A stretch of DNA of 64,000 bases. It comes from Acanthosepion lycidas (lineage: Eukaryota; Mollusca; Cephalopoda; Sepiida; Sepiidae). Shown piece after piece: positions 48,546 to 58,828 of this stretch (the stretch's first letter is position 1; each line of letters opens with the position of its first letter). Where the stretch lies: NCBI GenBank assembly GCA_963932145.1, contig OZ010578.1, positions 39,504,601 through 39,568,600 on the forward strand. Direction: 5' to 3'. Position numbers and translations under genes: made by a program. The notes under the pieces were generated by a model that ran no database searches, was not told the origin of the DNA, and worked only from the letters and a program-made list of their open reading frames with translations.

Positions 48546-49155
48546 TGGGTTGCTCCAAATATTCTTCAAAAATTTATGCAATTTTTCTGTCGTTTTGTTT
48601 ATTGTAACTGCTTTTCTAATTTCCCTGTAAAAGATATTGAGATTTGTCTGGAATATCTTATTTTGTCGCTAGAACAAACAAAGCTTTTCTTGTTCTCTGT
48701 GACTTTAATTGCAGATCTTTTTTTAAAACTATTTCCTTGATTGGCTGAATTTCATATTTCCGCTTCATCCTCTTGTTCTTCCCTGATGAACCATTTGAAT
48801 TTCTGGCAATCTCACTTCGTAACGATAAACTCTCATCTGATTTAATCAATTCCTCGATTTATTTTACCTCAAGTGGGACTCGTTTTGTCTGTTATTTAAT
48901 CTTTTATTTGTCTTGACATTAAGTTATTCAGTAGCTGCTAAAACTGTAGCGTATATGATATTATTTTCTTCTGTGATTTTTTTCACTGGACCTTCCGTTA
49001 ACAATGTTTGCAATGCACCGTTAAATTTTAGCACAATATATTTATTGGATATTGTTGTGTGAATTTTAGGAAGTCGGTCTCTTTCTGACAGTTGTGTGCG
49101 AGTTACTTTGCTAAATATTTGAATGATGTGTGTTTTCGCTTCATTGATTTCAAAT
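48546..49155 (-). pseudogene. LINE fragment hosting the satellite: segment upstream of the array
   Basis: On the minus strand the frame runs KVTRTQLSERDRLPKIHTTI, SNKYIVLKFNGALQTL and EENNIIYATVLAATE (about 49,130-48,930). It continues with KSDESLSLRSEIARNSNGSS, KNKRMKRKYEIQPIKEIVLK and TRKALFVLATK (48,849-48,658), then NKIFQTNLNIFYREIRKAVT and EKLHKFLKNIWSNPKEYKS (48,663-48,540), which runs straight into the satellite unit. The order (IYAxxxxxTE, basic K/R-rich linker, NKxFxxNxxxFYRE, FxKxIWSxPKEYxxNAEWI) is the region before the RT domain in an invertebrate LINE family. One stop after ATE and frame changes near 48,860 and 48,660 show it is dead. The 63-aa frame at 48,658 is part of this, not a host gene. 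Confidence 0.75.
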
Positions 49156-49361
49156 AATTATGCTCTAATATCATTAATATTATTATTATTATTATTGTTG
49201 TAAATTTGAATATTCACAGCAGATACCATGCGGTCATCATTGAATACTGAGTGGAAGTTTTTTTTCCCAAATCTCTACTTCTTTTTCATCACTAAGTATT
49301 GAACGGAAATATTTTTTTAAATATATTTTTATACCTGTATCAGTCAGTTATGTGCAATGCA

Positions 49362-49612
49362 TGATACACGCTTAGGCGATCATGTAACTTTCGATACATG
49401 ACTGATGAGGCAGATTTTTTTCCCGCAGTAGGTTTCCATTTCTTTCTGCGATAGACCAGTTGCAATGAAAGGCTACAGAACCTGGTCTGTCCTGCTATTT
49501 ATCCATAGCCGTTGGGTGGCGGTGAAGAAGCGGATTCTTACCTTTCCCAGGCACGTAACTTGGCTCTCCGTTTCCTCAACCCGAACCGCTATCCATTACT
49601 CCATCGTGCCTG
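49362..49612 (-). mobile_element. tRNA-derived SINE, copy 2
   Basis: Reverse-strand copy of the SINE at 10,012. Its head GGCACGATGGAGTAATGGAT is followed by AACTGGTCTATCGCAGAAAG, CTACTGCGGGAAAAAAATCT, TCAGTCATGTATCGAAAGTT and GCGTGTATCAT. The A box is good; the B-box region is more degraded than in copy 1. The short open frames at 49,465-49,712 lie in this SINE and are not genes. Confidence 0.8.
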
Positions 49613-50340
49613 TATACCTGTATACAATTTTCAAATGCCTATATGCAATTTTTATAGAGAACTTGAAGAAGACAGATATACTATTGAAATATTGTTGAAC
49701 ATTATCAAATAGTGTCTTTTTCTTTTCTTTATTAGAGCTCTTCTCTGAAGGTTGATAATATAGGAAGAGTTATGCCAATCATTCCTCATATTCTTCTTAC
49801 TATTGTTATTAATAACAATAATAATAATAATAATTTGTGTTTACACAAAATATTACTTTTGACGATTCCATGGTAAGATAACGTGATAATGCAATGAAAT
49901 TTCTAGCGATTCTTTGTAGAAAGTTCTGAATTTTTTTTTCTCGAAGATTTTATCTTAACTGTCACGCGCAGAAGTAAAAGGTGTTCAAAATCTGGGACAA
50001 GAGACAGAAAATCGGGAGGAATAATTGTTTAAATCCTCCTGAAAATGGAAAAAAATAATCCTTGCTCAAGTTCAAGATTGTTTGGGAAGTAAAATATCCT
50101 ATTTAATCATTAATCGTCCAACTAAACCTTTATAATGCTCTGAAAACTGAAAGCTTTCAAAGTGAAATATTTAAGACTTTGAGATTAAACTGGTTAAAAA
50201 TGAAATTAGTGTTTTGGCACTGAAATGATCATTTGTTTTTATCTTGATCTTACTTTCTATTTTTCTTTATTTATCTGGTCATACTTTCCTATTGCATTCC
50301 TTTACATTAATAGTTTTCTTTTCTCCGGCTTATGTAGTTC
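49613..50340. other. No gene; short (AAT)n near 49,810
   Basis: AT-rich sequence with a short AAT run and no other recognised feature. Confidence 0.4.
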
Positions 50341-50350
50341 ATGTCCCACT

Positions 50351-50386
<36 letters not shown>

Positions 50387-50390
50387 TGAC
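50341..50390. repeat. (TTTC)n microsatellite
   Basis: About 9-10 TTTC tetramers ending in a TTTGACAGCATTTTCTTTC core, which then recurs in the minisatellite to the right. Confidence 0.9.
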
Positions 50391-50479
50391 AGCATTTTCT
50401 TTCTCTCTCCTTAATTTATTTCTGCTGTTATCTTTCTGTCTTTTTCGTTTCATTCTTAATTATCTTCTTTCTTTTTCTT

Positions 50480-52045
50480 TCTTTGACAGAATGTTCTTTG
50501 TTTCTGCGTAATTCCTTTCGCCTTTTAACATTCTGTTATTTTCTTTCCTTCCTTCCTTCCTTCCTGTTTTTCTTTTTTTTTTTCTTTCTTTCTTTTTTTC
50601 TGTCTTTCTTTCTTTCTTTGACGACATTTTCTTTCCTTCTGCTTAATTTCTTTTTCCTTTTATCATTCTGTTCTTTTCCTTTCTTTTTAAATTTCTATCT
50701 TCCATTTTTTCTTTCTTTAAATATCTCTTTTTTCTTAATATCTCATAATTAATTGCCTTTCTCTCATTTTTACTTTCCTTTACCCTATATTTGCCGTCTT
50801 TCATTTTTCTTTAACATTCTTTCTATTTTCATTTTTCTTGTTTATTGCTTTCTTATTTTGCTAAGTTTACTTAGTTTAAAGATATTCATTCTTTCTTTTT
50901 CTTTTTTGTCAGCATATTCATTCTTTCTTTTTCTTCCTTTGACAGTATTTTCTTTCTTTTCCGTGACAGCATTTTCTTTCTTTCTTTTTCTTTCTTTATT
51001 TGCTTTTTCTTCCTTCCGTTTTCTTTCTTTGTCAGCTTTTTCTTTTTTTTCTTTCTTTCTTTCTTTGTTTGTTTCTTTGTTTGTTTGTTTCTTTCTTTCT
51101 TTATTTATTTATTTTTTCTTAATTTGACAACATTTCTTTCTTTAATTTTCTTGGTTTAATAGCATATTCTTTCTTTTCTTTGACAGCATTTTTTTCCACC
51201 TTTTCTTTGACAGTATTTTCTTTCTTTTTTCTTATTCTTTCTTCGACAACTTTTTACGCTCTTTTTCTTGATTTTACAGCATTTTCTGTCTTTCTTTTTT
51301 TGCCTTTCACAGCATTTTCTTTTTCTTCTTTCTTTCTTTCTTTCTTTCATTTTCTTTCTTTCTTTTTCTTTTTTCCTTTTTCTTTCTTAGAATGCATTTC
51401 CTTTTTCTATCTTCTTTCTTTCTGTTGTTTTTTTTAACAGCATTTTCTTTCTTCTTCTTCTCCCTTTCTTTGACAGTATTTTCTTTCTTTTTCTTTCTTT
51501 CTTTTTCTTTCTTTCTTTTTCTTTCTGTGACAACATATTGTTTTTTGTTTTAATTGGTTTGACAGCATTTTTTTTCTTTTCCTTTCTTTGACATCTTTTT
51601 CTTTCTTTCTTTCTTTCTTTTTCTTACATTCACAGCAATTTATTTCTTTTTCATTTTTTGACGTCATTTTCTTTCTTTGACAAGATTTGATTTCTTTCTT
51701 TTCGTTTATTTAACAGAATTTTATGTCTTTCTTTTTCCTGCTTTCACATAATTTCCTTTCTTCTTCTTTCTTTGACTGCGTTTTCTTTCTTTCTTTTTTC
51801 CTTTCTATCACAGCATTTTTTTCTTTTTTTTGAAAATATTTTCTTTCTTTTTCTTCTTTGACAACCTTCTCTGTCTTTTATATTTATTTGACAGCGTTTT
51901 CTTGCTTTTTGTTTTCTTGCTTTCTTTTTATTTCTTTTATCTTTCCTAATTTTAATCATTTTCGATGTTTTTTCTCCTTACAGCCGCCCTTCCTTCCTTC
52001 TTTCCTTCCTTCCTTCCTTCCTTCCTTTATTTTTCCCCTAGCTTT
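50480..52045. repeat. Polypyrimidine minisatellite with TTTGACAGCATTTTCTTTC core
   Basis: About 1.5 kb of T/C-rich sequence in which the core TTTGACAGCATTTTCTTTC and close variants recur more than 15 times (e.g. near 50,904, 50,939, 51,179, 51,206, 51,470), separated by TTTC/TTTTTC blocks of variable length. It ends in a short (CTTC)n run near 51,990-52,025. The FLSFFLS and KERKKEKK open frames are repeat artefacts. The core looks like the ancestral unique part of a tandem unit whose TTTC arm expands and contracts. Confidence 0.8.
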
Positions 52046-52290
52046 TATGATATGATAGTGATCAGTTTTTATTATATATTTCCGCTTAAAAATTCAATTG
52101 TTTTCCGAGGAAAATTTTCAAAGCATTTTCTATTCTACTGCAACCAAAACGTTTAAGGTATTTTCATATTCAGCTTAATTTTCACAAGACTTGTTTTGTT
52201 TGTAGGAGCAAACTTCTAACTTTATCATATCTTCAGATTATAATTATTGTATAATGTTAAATATGTCATACAATATAAGCGGACCTATTA

Positions 52291-52392
52291 TTAGGTTGGT
52301 GCAAAAATAATAACGTAATAATGTCGTTTTTTGACGTTAAAAAATACGTCAAAAAACGACATTATTACGTCATTATTTTTGCACCAACCTAA
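52291..52392. mobile_element. Mariner MITE (MADE1-like termini), 102 bp
   Basis: A nearly perfect palindrome from TTAGGTTGGTGCAAAAATAA to TTATTTTTGCACCAACCTAA, flanked by TA on both sides (TSD, 52,289-90 and 52,393-94). The terminal sequence is almost the same as that of cecropia-type mariners (the human Hsmar1/MADE1 end begins TTAGGTTGGTGCAAAAG; established knowledge). No coding sequence; would have been moved by a related mariner transposase. Confidence 0.92.
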
Positions 52393-52436
52393 TATATTTA
52401 GTTTCAATCTATCTATCTATCAATTTGAATGCATAA

Positions 52437-52438
<2 letters not shown>

Positions 52439-52504
<66 letters not shown>

Positions 52505-52560
52505 TCATATATATGTGAGTGTGTGTGTGCATGTGTGTGTATGTGGGTCTGTGTGCGTGA
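52439..52560. repeat. (TA)n with (TG)n tail
   Basis: About 60 bp of TA, then TGTG-rich repeat to about 52,560. The interval 52,570-53,390 shows no recognised feature. Confidence 0.95.
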
Positions 52561-53392
52561 GTGTGAGACAAAAAAATCAGATATAAATAAAATATATAAC
52601 TGTAAACAAGCAATATAAATAAAAACAAATTGAGACTATTCGTTACCGATGCGTTCCGTCCTCTGATTTTATCAATGCGAACATAAGGTTTTTATTTTGG
52701 AATATTGAGGGGCACAGTAGCCAAAACATTGTGATAACAACAACAAAGTTCAATAGTTCCGGTATAAATAGCGTAAATAGTGATAACTTCTCATCCGAGA
52801 AATTCAGAAGGTATTCATTGTATTGGTTATGTATTAATATTCCTTCGAAGTATCTTCTACGTAATAGGCTGCGTTCTTTTTACTATTAAGGAAACATTTT
52901 TTAATGAGAATTATGGCTTGTTTTTTTTTCTCTTTGTAAAGGTGATACGAACCAATTTAATGCGTTCTCTCAACTGAGATCTCTTTTATAAATGCATGTT
53001 CTATGATTTAATATAAAACAAACAGGGAAATCTTTAAAAATTTAACATGATTCACCATTTAATTTAGCATAAATCTGAATTTCTGGGGGAGAGTGAAAAC
53101 ATTTTTTGATGCAGTTAAATTAAATACCAAAATATGTTTATAGATGTAAAGTTGTTTTTCGTTTCATCTTTATTTTTAGCATTCTGTAGAATTTAATCCA
53201 TTGCTTTCAACCTCTGGAAAATCAGAGAAGAAAATCAAAAGTTAAACCCGATAATAAAGTGGAAATTAATAAGAAAAGGTGAGAAAATATTGTAAATTAT
53301 ACCGTGAGTATATATGGTAATTCTATGATTCCCAAACCCCAAATTTATTATTTAGAAAGAAATCAAAATACAGCTAGGATATGATTTGATGT

Positions 53393-53570
53393 GTTTGTTT
53401 AACAGCATATCAACAGCTTATGGGTAATATAATGTCGAAATTATATTATTTCTTGGGAGTGTTGAATTAATAAAAATGTGTTATTCTGCTTTCACAATTG
53501 AATACATGGTAGATGATACTCAGCATTTTTGAATGTACATGTTTATGTGGACATAATTGCTAGAGGTGGA
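53393..53570 (+). repeat. Dispersed repeat B, copy 2
   Basis: TGTTTGTTTAACAGCATATC, TTATGGGTAATATAATGTCG and TTCTTGGGAGTGTTGAATTA match repeat B at 9,326. It continues with TTATTCTGCTTTCACAATTG and ATACATGGTAGATGATACTC, which recur in copy 3. Confidence 0.7.
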
Positions 53571-53671
53571 GTTATGCGTATTGTTTTTGCTTTAAGTTAT
53601 AATTAGAAATACAGTTCGATTTAAATATTGTAGGATATTATATGGATTAATATCATGGAAGTTCATGTTGA

Positions 53672-53921
53672 TGATTTTGCTTGGCGGCTTATCAACCCCG
53701 ATGGGGTATTTAATGCCGAACTCTAAATAATTTGAACACGATTTTATGGCTTCAACTAAATATAATGCGAACGCAATTGTATGCTTTCAGCGACAGATAA
53801 AATGTATTGCTGGTATTTTGACTATAAAAATATGATAAATTATTCTGCTTTCACAATTGAATACATGGTAGATAATACTCAGCTTTTGTGCATATGTTTG
53901 TGTGGACATAATTACTAGAGG
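53672..53921 (+). repeat. Dispersed repeat B, copy 3 (tandem with copy 2)
   Basis: TTGCTTGGCGGCTTATCAAC, TGGGGTATTTAATGCCGAAC and TGCTGGTATTTTGACTATAA, then TTATTCTGCTTTCACAATTG offset 358 bp from copy 2. The TGCTGGTATT part matches 9,426 in copy 1 and is absent from copy 2, so copies 1 and 3 keep pieces that copy 2 lacks. Confidence 0.7.
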
Positions 53922-54087
53922 CTATGGCATTTCTTTAGAAAAAAGAATATTATATCGATAAATGTCATGAAACAGTTCTTTCATGTCAGTTTTTTGATTG
54001 TTGGTTGGTAGATTTTAGATTTTTGAGTTTTTCTGCATATCACTCGTTATTAGATATTGTTGTGGTTGCCTCCTTTTAAAACGTCTA

Positions 54088-54167
54088 TTAGGTTGGTGCA
54101 AAAATAATGACGGTTTTTGACGTAGTTTTTAACGACAAAAACCGTCATTATTTTTGCACCAACCTAA
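54088..54167. mobile_element. Mariner MITE (MADE1-like termini), 80 bp
   Basis: TTAGGTTGGTGCAAAAATAA TGACGG at the left and its complement at the right, flanked by TA. Same terminal family as 52,291-52,392 but a shorter internal deletion form; the inner arms GGTTTTTGACG / ACAAAAACC still pair. Confidence 0.92.
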
Positions 54168-54204
54168 TATGTTGGACTCTTCTGCTTACTATAAGATTAT
54201 TAGG

Positions 54205-54800
54205 AGAAGGCCTTGGAGCAACAGTCGACCAGACTGTACATTTATGTTGAAGTCTCTGCCTCGGTAGAGAGGAACTTTGCCGCAGGGCAAAGTTTCGTCC
54301 GGGGAGGTAAACAGGCCCTGAATATTTTTGGTCGAGCCTACGGGCTCGGACAACCCACAGTAAACTCGGCCTTGTGGCACATACATCCCTCGCGTGGCGG
54401 GGGGGGCTGTTAAATATATCAGTCGACCAGACTGTTCGTAAGTGTCAAACTCTCTGCCTCGGAAGAGAGGAACCGGCAGGGCAAAGTTTCGTACGGGGTG
54501 GTAGACAGGCTCTGAACCCGTTTATACGGGTTCCAAGGGGATATTTTTGGCCGAGCCTACGGGCTCAGAGAACCCACGGTAAACTCGGCCTTGTTACCCA
54601 TACATCCCTTGTAGGGGGTGGGGGCTGTGACCAGATTGTTTAACTGTCGAATTCTCTGCCTCGGCAGAGAGGAACCCGGACAAGGCTCTGCCGAAGGGCA
54701 AAGTTTCGTCCGGGGAGGTAGAAAGATACATGTTTATGTTGGTTCTAAGGGAATATTTTTGGCCGAGCCTACGGTCCCGAAGAACCGACGGTAAACTCGG
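54205..54800 (+). repeat. R1 repeat cluster, about three tandem units
   Basis: Three R1 units of about 210 bp begin near GTCGACCAGACTGT at 54,222 and 54,421 and GACCAGATTGTTTAACTGTC at 54,631. Each has CTCTGCCTCGG(T/A/C)AGAGAGGAAC, GGGCAAAGTTTCGT and GGCCGAGCCTACGGGCTC-like and CCCACGGTAAACTCGGCC blocks. They share these with 3,513-3,760 but start with GTCGACCAGACTGT rather than GAATCGAGTCGAGC. The short open frames are inconsistent between units and not credible genes. Confidence 0.8.
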
Positions 54801-55106
54801 CTATAACTTGCCAACTAATCAAAATTTCTTTGTGCGCATTGGTAAACATAGATTCTCCCATGGGATTTCTCAGATACTATTAAGACGTCACGGATTGAGC
54901 TTGTGCACTTCGTGATAGACACATTATAACCAAACAAGGAAATCCGTCACCACACAAGCAGATGCTTATAAGAAAAATCTGTCAGCTCTAGAAAAGTTAA
55001 AAGAAGAAAAATTACAACGAAAAGAAAGTCATTTTTAAATGAATTGCTATACCTGGAGGTGCATTGGAATAGTACAAACTCGAAGAAAAAGAAAATGAAA
55101 CAAGGA

Positions 55107-55109
<3 letters not shown>
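54801..55109. other. No feature recognised
   Basis: Nothing beyond short unsupported frames. Confidence 0.4.

Positions 55110-55160
<51 letters not shown>
55110..55160. repeat. (TA)n microsatellite
   Basis: Alternating TA of about 50 bp. Confidence 0.95.
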
Positions 55161-55162
<2 letters not shown>

Positions 55163-55251
55163 AGTATATGATTGGTGTATGCGGAATAAATTCCAATAAC
55201 CAACAATTACTATTCTTAAAAGGGTGCTCAATACATAGTAGAGCGAATATA

Positions 55252-56133
55252 ATTTTTTATTTAAAAATTATAATATAAATATGTTATAAATTCACTACAA
55301 AAATAGCCATTTGTTTCAGCACCTCTGATGTCTTATCAAGTGATGATGTTGAATGTAGATTGTAGAATAAAGTTTTTAAAATGTTCAAAATTAATTAATC
55401 ACCCCTCGTAAGGGGAAACGCTGTCACATGAGCTGAAATGACCAATCAAAATACAAGTATACGAGAATTTTAAAACCTTGATAAGGAAGTAAGGTTATAA
55501 TAAGTATTAAATGCTTTAAAGTTGGGTTTATACTAAAATAGAATTTATTCTAACTAATAAGTATTAAATTGTACGATAGGATTTGAAATTAAAATTAAAA
55601 ACTACCCATTTCAAAAATGTAAATTTAATCTATATTAAGTTTAAATTTTAAAATTATTGAGGAAAAATAAAAAAATACATATGTTATTCTATTCATTTTG
55701 TTTCTATTGAAATTACGTTGTGATAAACGTTAAGATCGACTGCCCTTAACTTAATGACAACATGGATGCAAGTGTAGACATGGGATTAGGACACCTTGCG
55801 AAAGACAATACAAACACAATCAGATTATAATACATAAGCACGCAGACATATTTAGATATATATACACACACACAAAAGTGACGAGACAGGAGATATTTGC
55901 ACGACATTTTACAAAAAAATAAAAATAAACCACATATATATACAATGAAATGTGCATGCAATTTGCTACACACAGACACCGAAAAAGACACATACATATA
56001 CCCACATACATTGGCATAGACACTCTGATATAACACTCAAGAAATATTCAAGATTGAAGGTGTTATTAAACAAATTCTAACCACATTTTTGTAGTGATTT
56101 TATAACATATTTATGTTATAATTTTTAAATAAA

Positions 56134-56137
<4 letters not shown>
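55252..56137. mobile_element. Non-autonomous TIR element, ~886 bp
   Basis: A ~53-bp inverted repeat bounds the interval. The left end (55,252-55,304) contains ATTTAAAAATTATAATATAA ATATG and TTCACTACAAAAAT; the right end (56,085-56,137) contains ATTTTTGTAGTGA and CATATTTATGTTATAATTTT TAAAT. The interior is AT-rich with no transposase; the minus-strand frames at 55,746-56,036 carry no recognised domain. The right end runs into a TA array. This is the structure of a MITE-like deletion derivative; superfamily not determined, and the exact outer ends and target duplication are unclear. Confidence 0.65.

Positions 56138-56138
<1 letters not shown>

Positions 56139-56192
<54 letters not shown>
56139..56192. 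repeat. (TA)n microsatellite
   Basis: About 54 bp of TA against the right end of the TIR element. Confidence 0.95.
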
Positions 56193-56195
<3 letters not shown>

Positions 56196-56220
56196 TTATA
56201 CACTATATTATTTTTATTTT

Positions 56221-56345
56221 TTCCCTGTATGTCATCACCCTACTTGGATCAGCCCAACACGAAGATACCTGCGACGATTTGATCTTTACTGCCTTATGAT
56301 CAAACTTAAATCACAATGTGGGATAAGGTCAGCTTTGGACTGAAA
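56221..56345 (+). repeat. Direct repeat D, copy 1
   Basis: CAGCCCAACACGAAGATACC, GCGACGATTTGATCTT and CCTTATGATCAAACTTAAAT followed by CACAATGTGGGATAAGG. The last part can fold (CCTTAT / ATAAGG). It matches copy 2 at 56,880 and, more weakly, part of the LTR fossil near 3,127 (CCTAAGATCAATTCACAACG TGGGTAGG). The 90-aa frame between the copies (56,422-56,694) is unrecognised. Confidence 0.65.
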
Positions 56346-56879
56346 ATGCAAGCTGTAAATAGAAAATTTCATTTTTCGTAAACAAGGAATTTGAGGTTGA
56401 TTCCCCTGGTCGAAAGTTGAGTTGAAATACCAAGAGGATGTGGATAAGTCAACCGACGCTCACCGAGGAGATTTAGTGCGAGGTAATAATGTGAGAGAGT
56501 GGAAGAAAGTATTTCCCCTGAATTATGAAATTCTCTTACTTTGTCAGTTTAGGCAAATGTCCATAAATACGACTGCGCGAAGCAAATTAGGGAGAAGGGG
56601 AGAAGAGAGAGAGAGACAGAAGAGACGGCGACGAGACCAGGGAGAGGCCCACGTGATTATCTGCGATGAAAGCTTCCAACTTCCACAGTTATGAGCCGAA
56701 CTTTATCAAAACTGAAAACCAAAGTTTAATAAGTCGGCAACAATAATATCACTTCCGATTTAGACGCGGGTTGGGCTGATAATTAATTGCATGCGAACTC
56801 TGATATAAACCGAAGGACTGATATAAAAAGTGGATTTACTTTTGTTCAATTTATTCGAGTTATTTTTTTTTCTCAGTAC

Positions 56880-56995
56880 GTCTTCGTCCTGCTTTACCAG
56901 CCTGACACGAAGATTCATGCGACGATTCGATCTTGGCCTCCTTATGATCAAACTTAATTCACAACGTGGGATAAGACAAGGTCTGAGATGAAAAC
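56880..56995 (+). repeat. Direct repeat D, copy 2
   Basis: CAGCCTGACACGAAGATTCA, GCGACGATTCGATCTT and CCTTATGATCAAACTTAATT followed by CACAACGTGGGATAAG, offset about 655 bp from copy 1. Two direct copies flanking ~530 bp could be degenerate long terminal repeats or a tandem dispersed repeat; not resolved. Confidence 0.65.
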
Positions 56996-57072
56996 GATCT
57001 TCATCGATCAGCCGCAATGTTGGGAGTCTTGGACGGCCGGGGAGGGTGTTACACGACTACAAGGTGAAAACA

Positions 57073-58112
57073 TGGTAAGGGCTAAAATGTAAACAGTTTG
57101 AACGTGTCGAAATATTCGAGCTACAAATGCAATGTTTCTCATAACGTGCCATCGCTGTTGAGATTGGACGTAGCAAAACTGCTGTTGCAGATTTCTTAAC
57201 AGACCCTGAACGATTTGGAAAGAAAATTTCAAGTGGTTTCGCCGGCATTAAGCAGGGTGGGGTTTCGAGGTTTTGTCAGGCAAGACACCAGCTGATCATA
57301 GATCCAGATTAACACCATTACGGACACAGAATGCAGCTCAAGAACAATAGGAATGCATCTCGTGATAAAGTCTTTAAAATCTGTAAATGTCTTCAAAGTC
57401 CACGTCTCCTTCTACACCACAAAGCAGCTCAGTTAAATTTTGATGAGAATCGTCAAACATGGGACATAGAAATGTGGAAGAAGGTTTTGATCTCTAATGA
57501 GAAAAAAATTTAACCTGGATGGTCCAGATGGCTTCCAAGGTTACTGGCACGATAAGGATACACCACCGGAGACATTTTCTACACAACATAATCTGGCGGT
57601 GCCATCTCATTCCAAGAAACACTGGGACTTCAGGTTATATAGAGGCTTTCAAATGCGGCTGCTTTGGAGGCAGCATCCTGATGAACTGAAGACCCTCGCT
57701 TGTGTGGAAATGACTAAGTCTTTCAGCAGGTGAAAACTGCAATCCATAATGCCGCAGAATAAAGCATTTTTCATGGTGAATAACGTGTTGCGTTAGAACC
57801 ATCCACAGTGCTCACCTGACATGAACCCCATTGAAAATGTTTGTGGTAGATGGGAAGGGAAGTTTATAGAAATGGATATTAATCCAAAACAGTGCACGGT
57901 ATGCGTGAAGCATTCTTCAGCTTTCTTTAAATAACATTCCAGCCAGCCTTCTGCATAAGTTAATGTCGACCAAGCCAAAGTGAAATTTTGAAATTAAACA
58001 CAGTAACGAGCGTGGAACTCACTACCGAAACGTCATATTGGGCAATTCCAACTCTATTTAAGACCTCTTTCAGATATGTCTTTAAACTTTTGACCAGAGG
58101 GTATTTAGTCTA
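57073..58112 (+). pseudogene. Tc3-like Tc1/mariner transposon, transposase remnant
   Basis: The N-terminal helix-turn-helix is readable from ATG 57,073 in pieces: FERVEIFELQMQCFS, then AVEIGRSKTAVADFLTDPER FGKKISSG. Next are KICKCLQSPRLLLHHKAAQL NFDENRQTWDIEMWKKVLIS and the first catalytic block ISNEKKFNLDGPDGFQGYWH DKD. Late in the element, CSPDMNPIENVCGRW holds the final Glu of the DD34E triad (about 57,810-57,855). In the first block the catalytic Asp of the usual SDEKKFNLDGPDG motif is Asn. An extra A in the GAGAAAAAAATTT run near 57,505 shifts the frame, and stops occur further on. The 3' part ATGTCTTTAAACTTTTGACC (58,075-58,094) resembles a Tc3-type terminal repeat; the 5' repeat was not found. 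Clearly inactive. Confidence 0.85.
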
Positions 58113-58398
58113 ATTTCCCAATATTTATTTTTTCCCTATAAAAAGCTTTAAAAGATTTCAATTCTAATTTTTCCTTTACTTATTTGAATTAATCGAATCG
58201 CTACTCAAATAAATAGTTGAATCTAACAACGCAAAAGGTATATATTATCTTTATTTTCGTAGGCTTAAGCTTATGCATATATTATATATTAATATTTATA
58301 AATATACAATACTGTATACACATCCACATTTACATAGATATCGAAGGTACGTCAGAATTATAACCAACGGTAAGGATATATATTATTATTAGTAGGAC

Positions 58399-58402
<4 letters not shown>

Positions 58403-58471
<69 letters not shown>
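58403..58471. repeat. (TA)n microsatellite
   Basis: Alternating TA of about 69 bp. The 58,130-58,400 stretch before it shows nothing else. Confidence 0.95.
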
Positions 58472-58475
<4 letters not shown>

Positions 58476-58721
58476 TGTCTCGTGGCTAGGGAGAACTTCC
58501 TGTTTAAGCAAAACTCGAATAGTGCTTTTGAAATCATATTTCTCCCGATTCTCAAAATATTCAAGTTGGCTTCTTTTCGTATCCGAACGTACACAAAGAA
58601 AATTCTAATCAAGTGATTAAATCCGACATATTTTTAATTTATTTGCTTAAAAGTTATTTTTAATGGATTCATTTATTTCCATCTATCGGCCTGAATATTC
58701 GAAAAAATATTGTTACAAAAA

Positions 58722-58828
58722 TACGCGCCCTCCGGCAGGATACGAACCTTCGTCCCTTAGGGGATACCGTCATTAGATCTGACGCGCCTTGGCCTCTCGG
58801 TCACGTAGGACCTCTTGCTACCGGAGGG

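Noticed and set aside
48658-48849. 63-aa basic ORF as a host small protein
   Set aside because: It continues on both sides, in shifted frames, as a LINE pre-RT linker.
54213-54643. ORFs of 66 and 89 aa in the R1 cluster as tandem paralogous genes
   Set aside because: Reading frames are not kept between R1 units, so the shared amino acids come from DNA repeat identity.
56422-56694. 90-aa ORF between direct repeats D as a gene
   Set aside because: No recognisable domain, and low-complexity arginine/glutamate tail derived from a GA-rich run.
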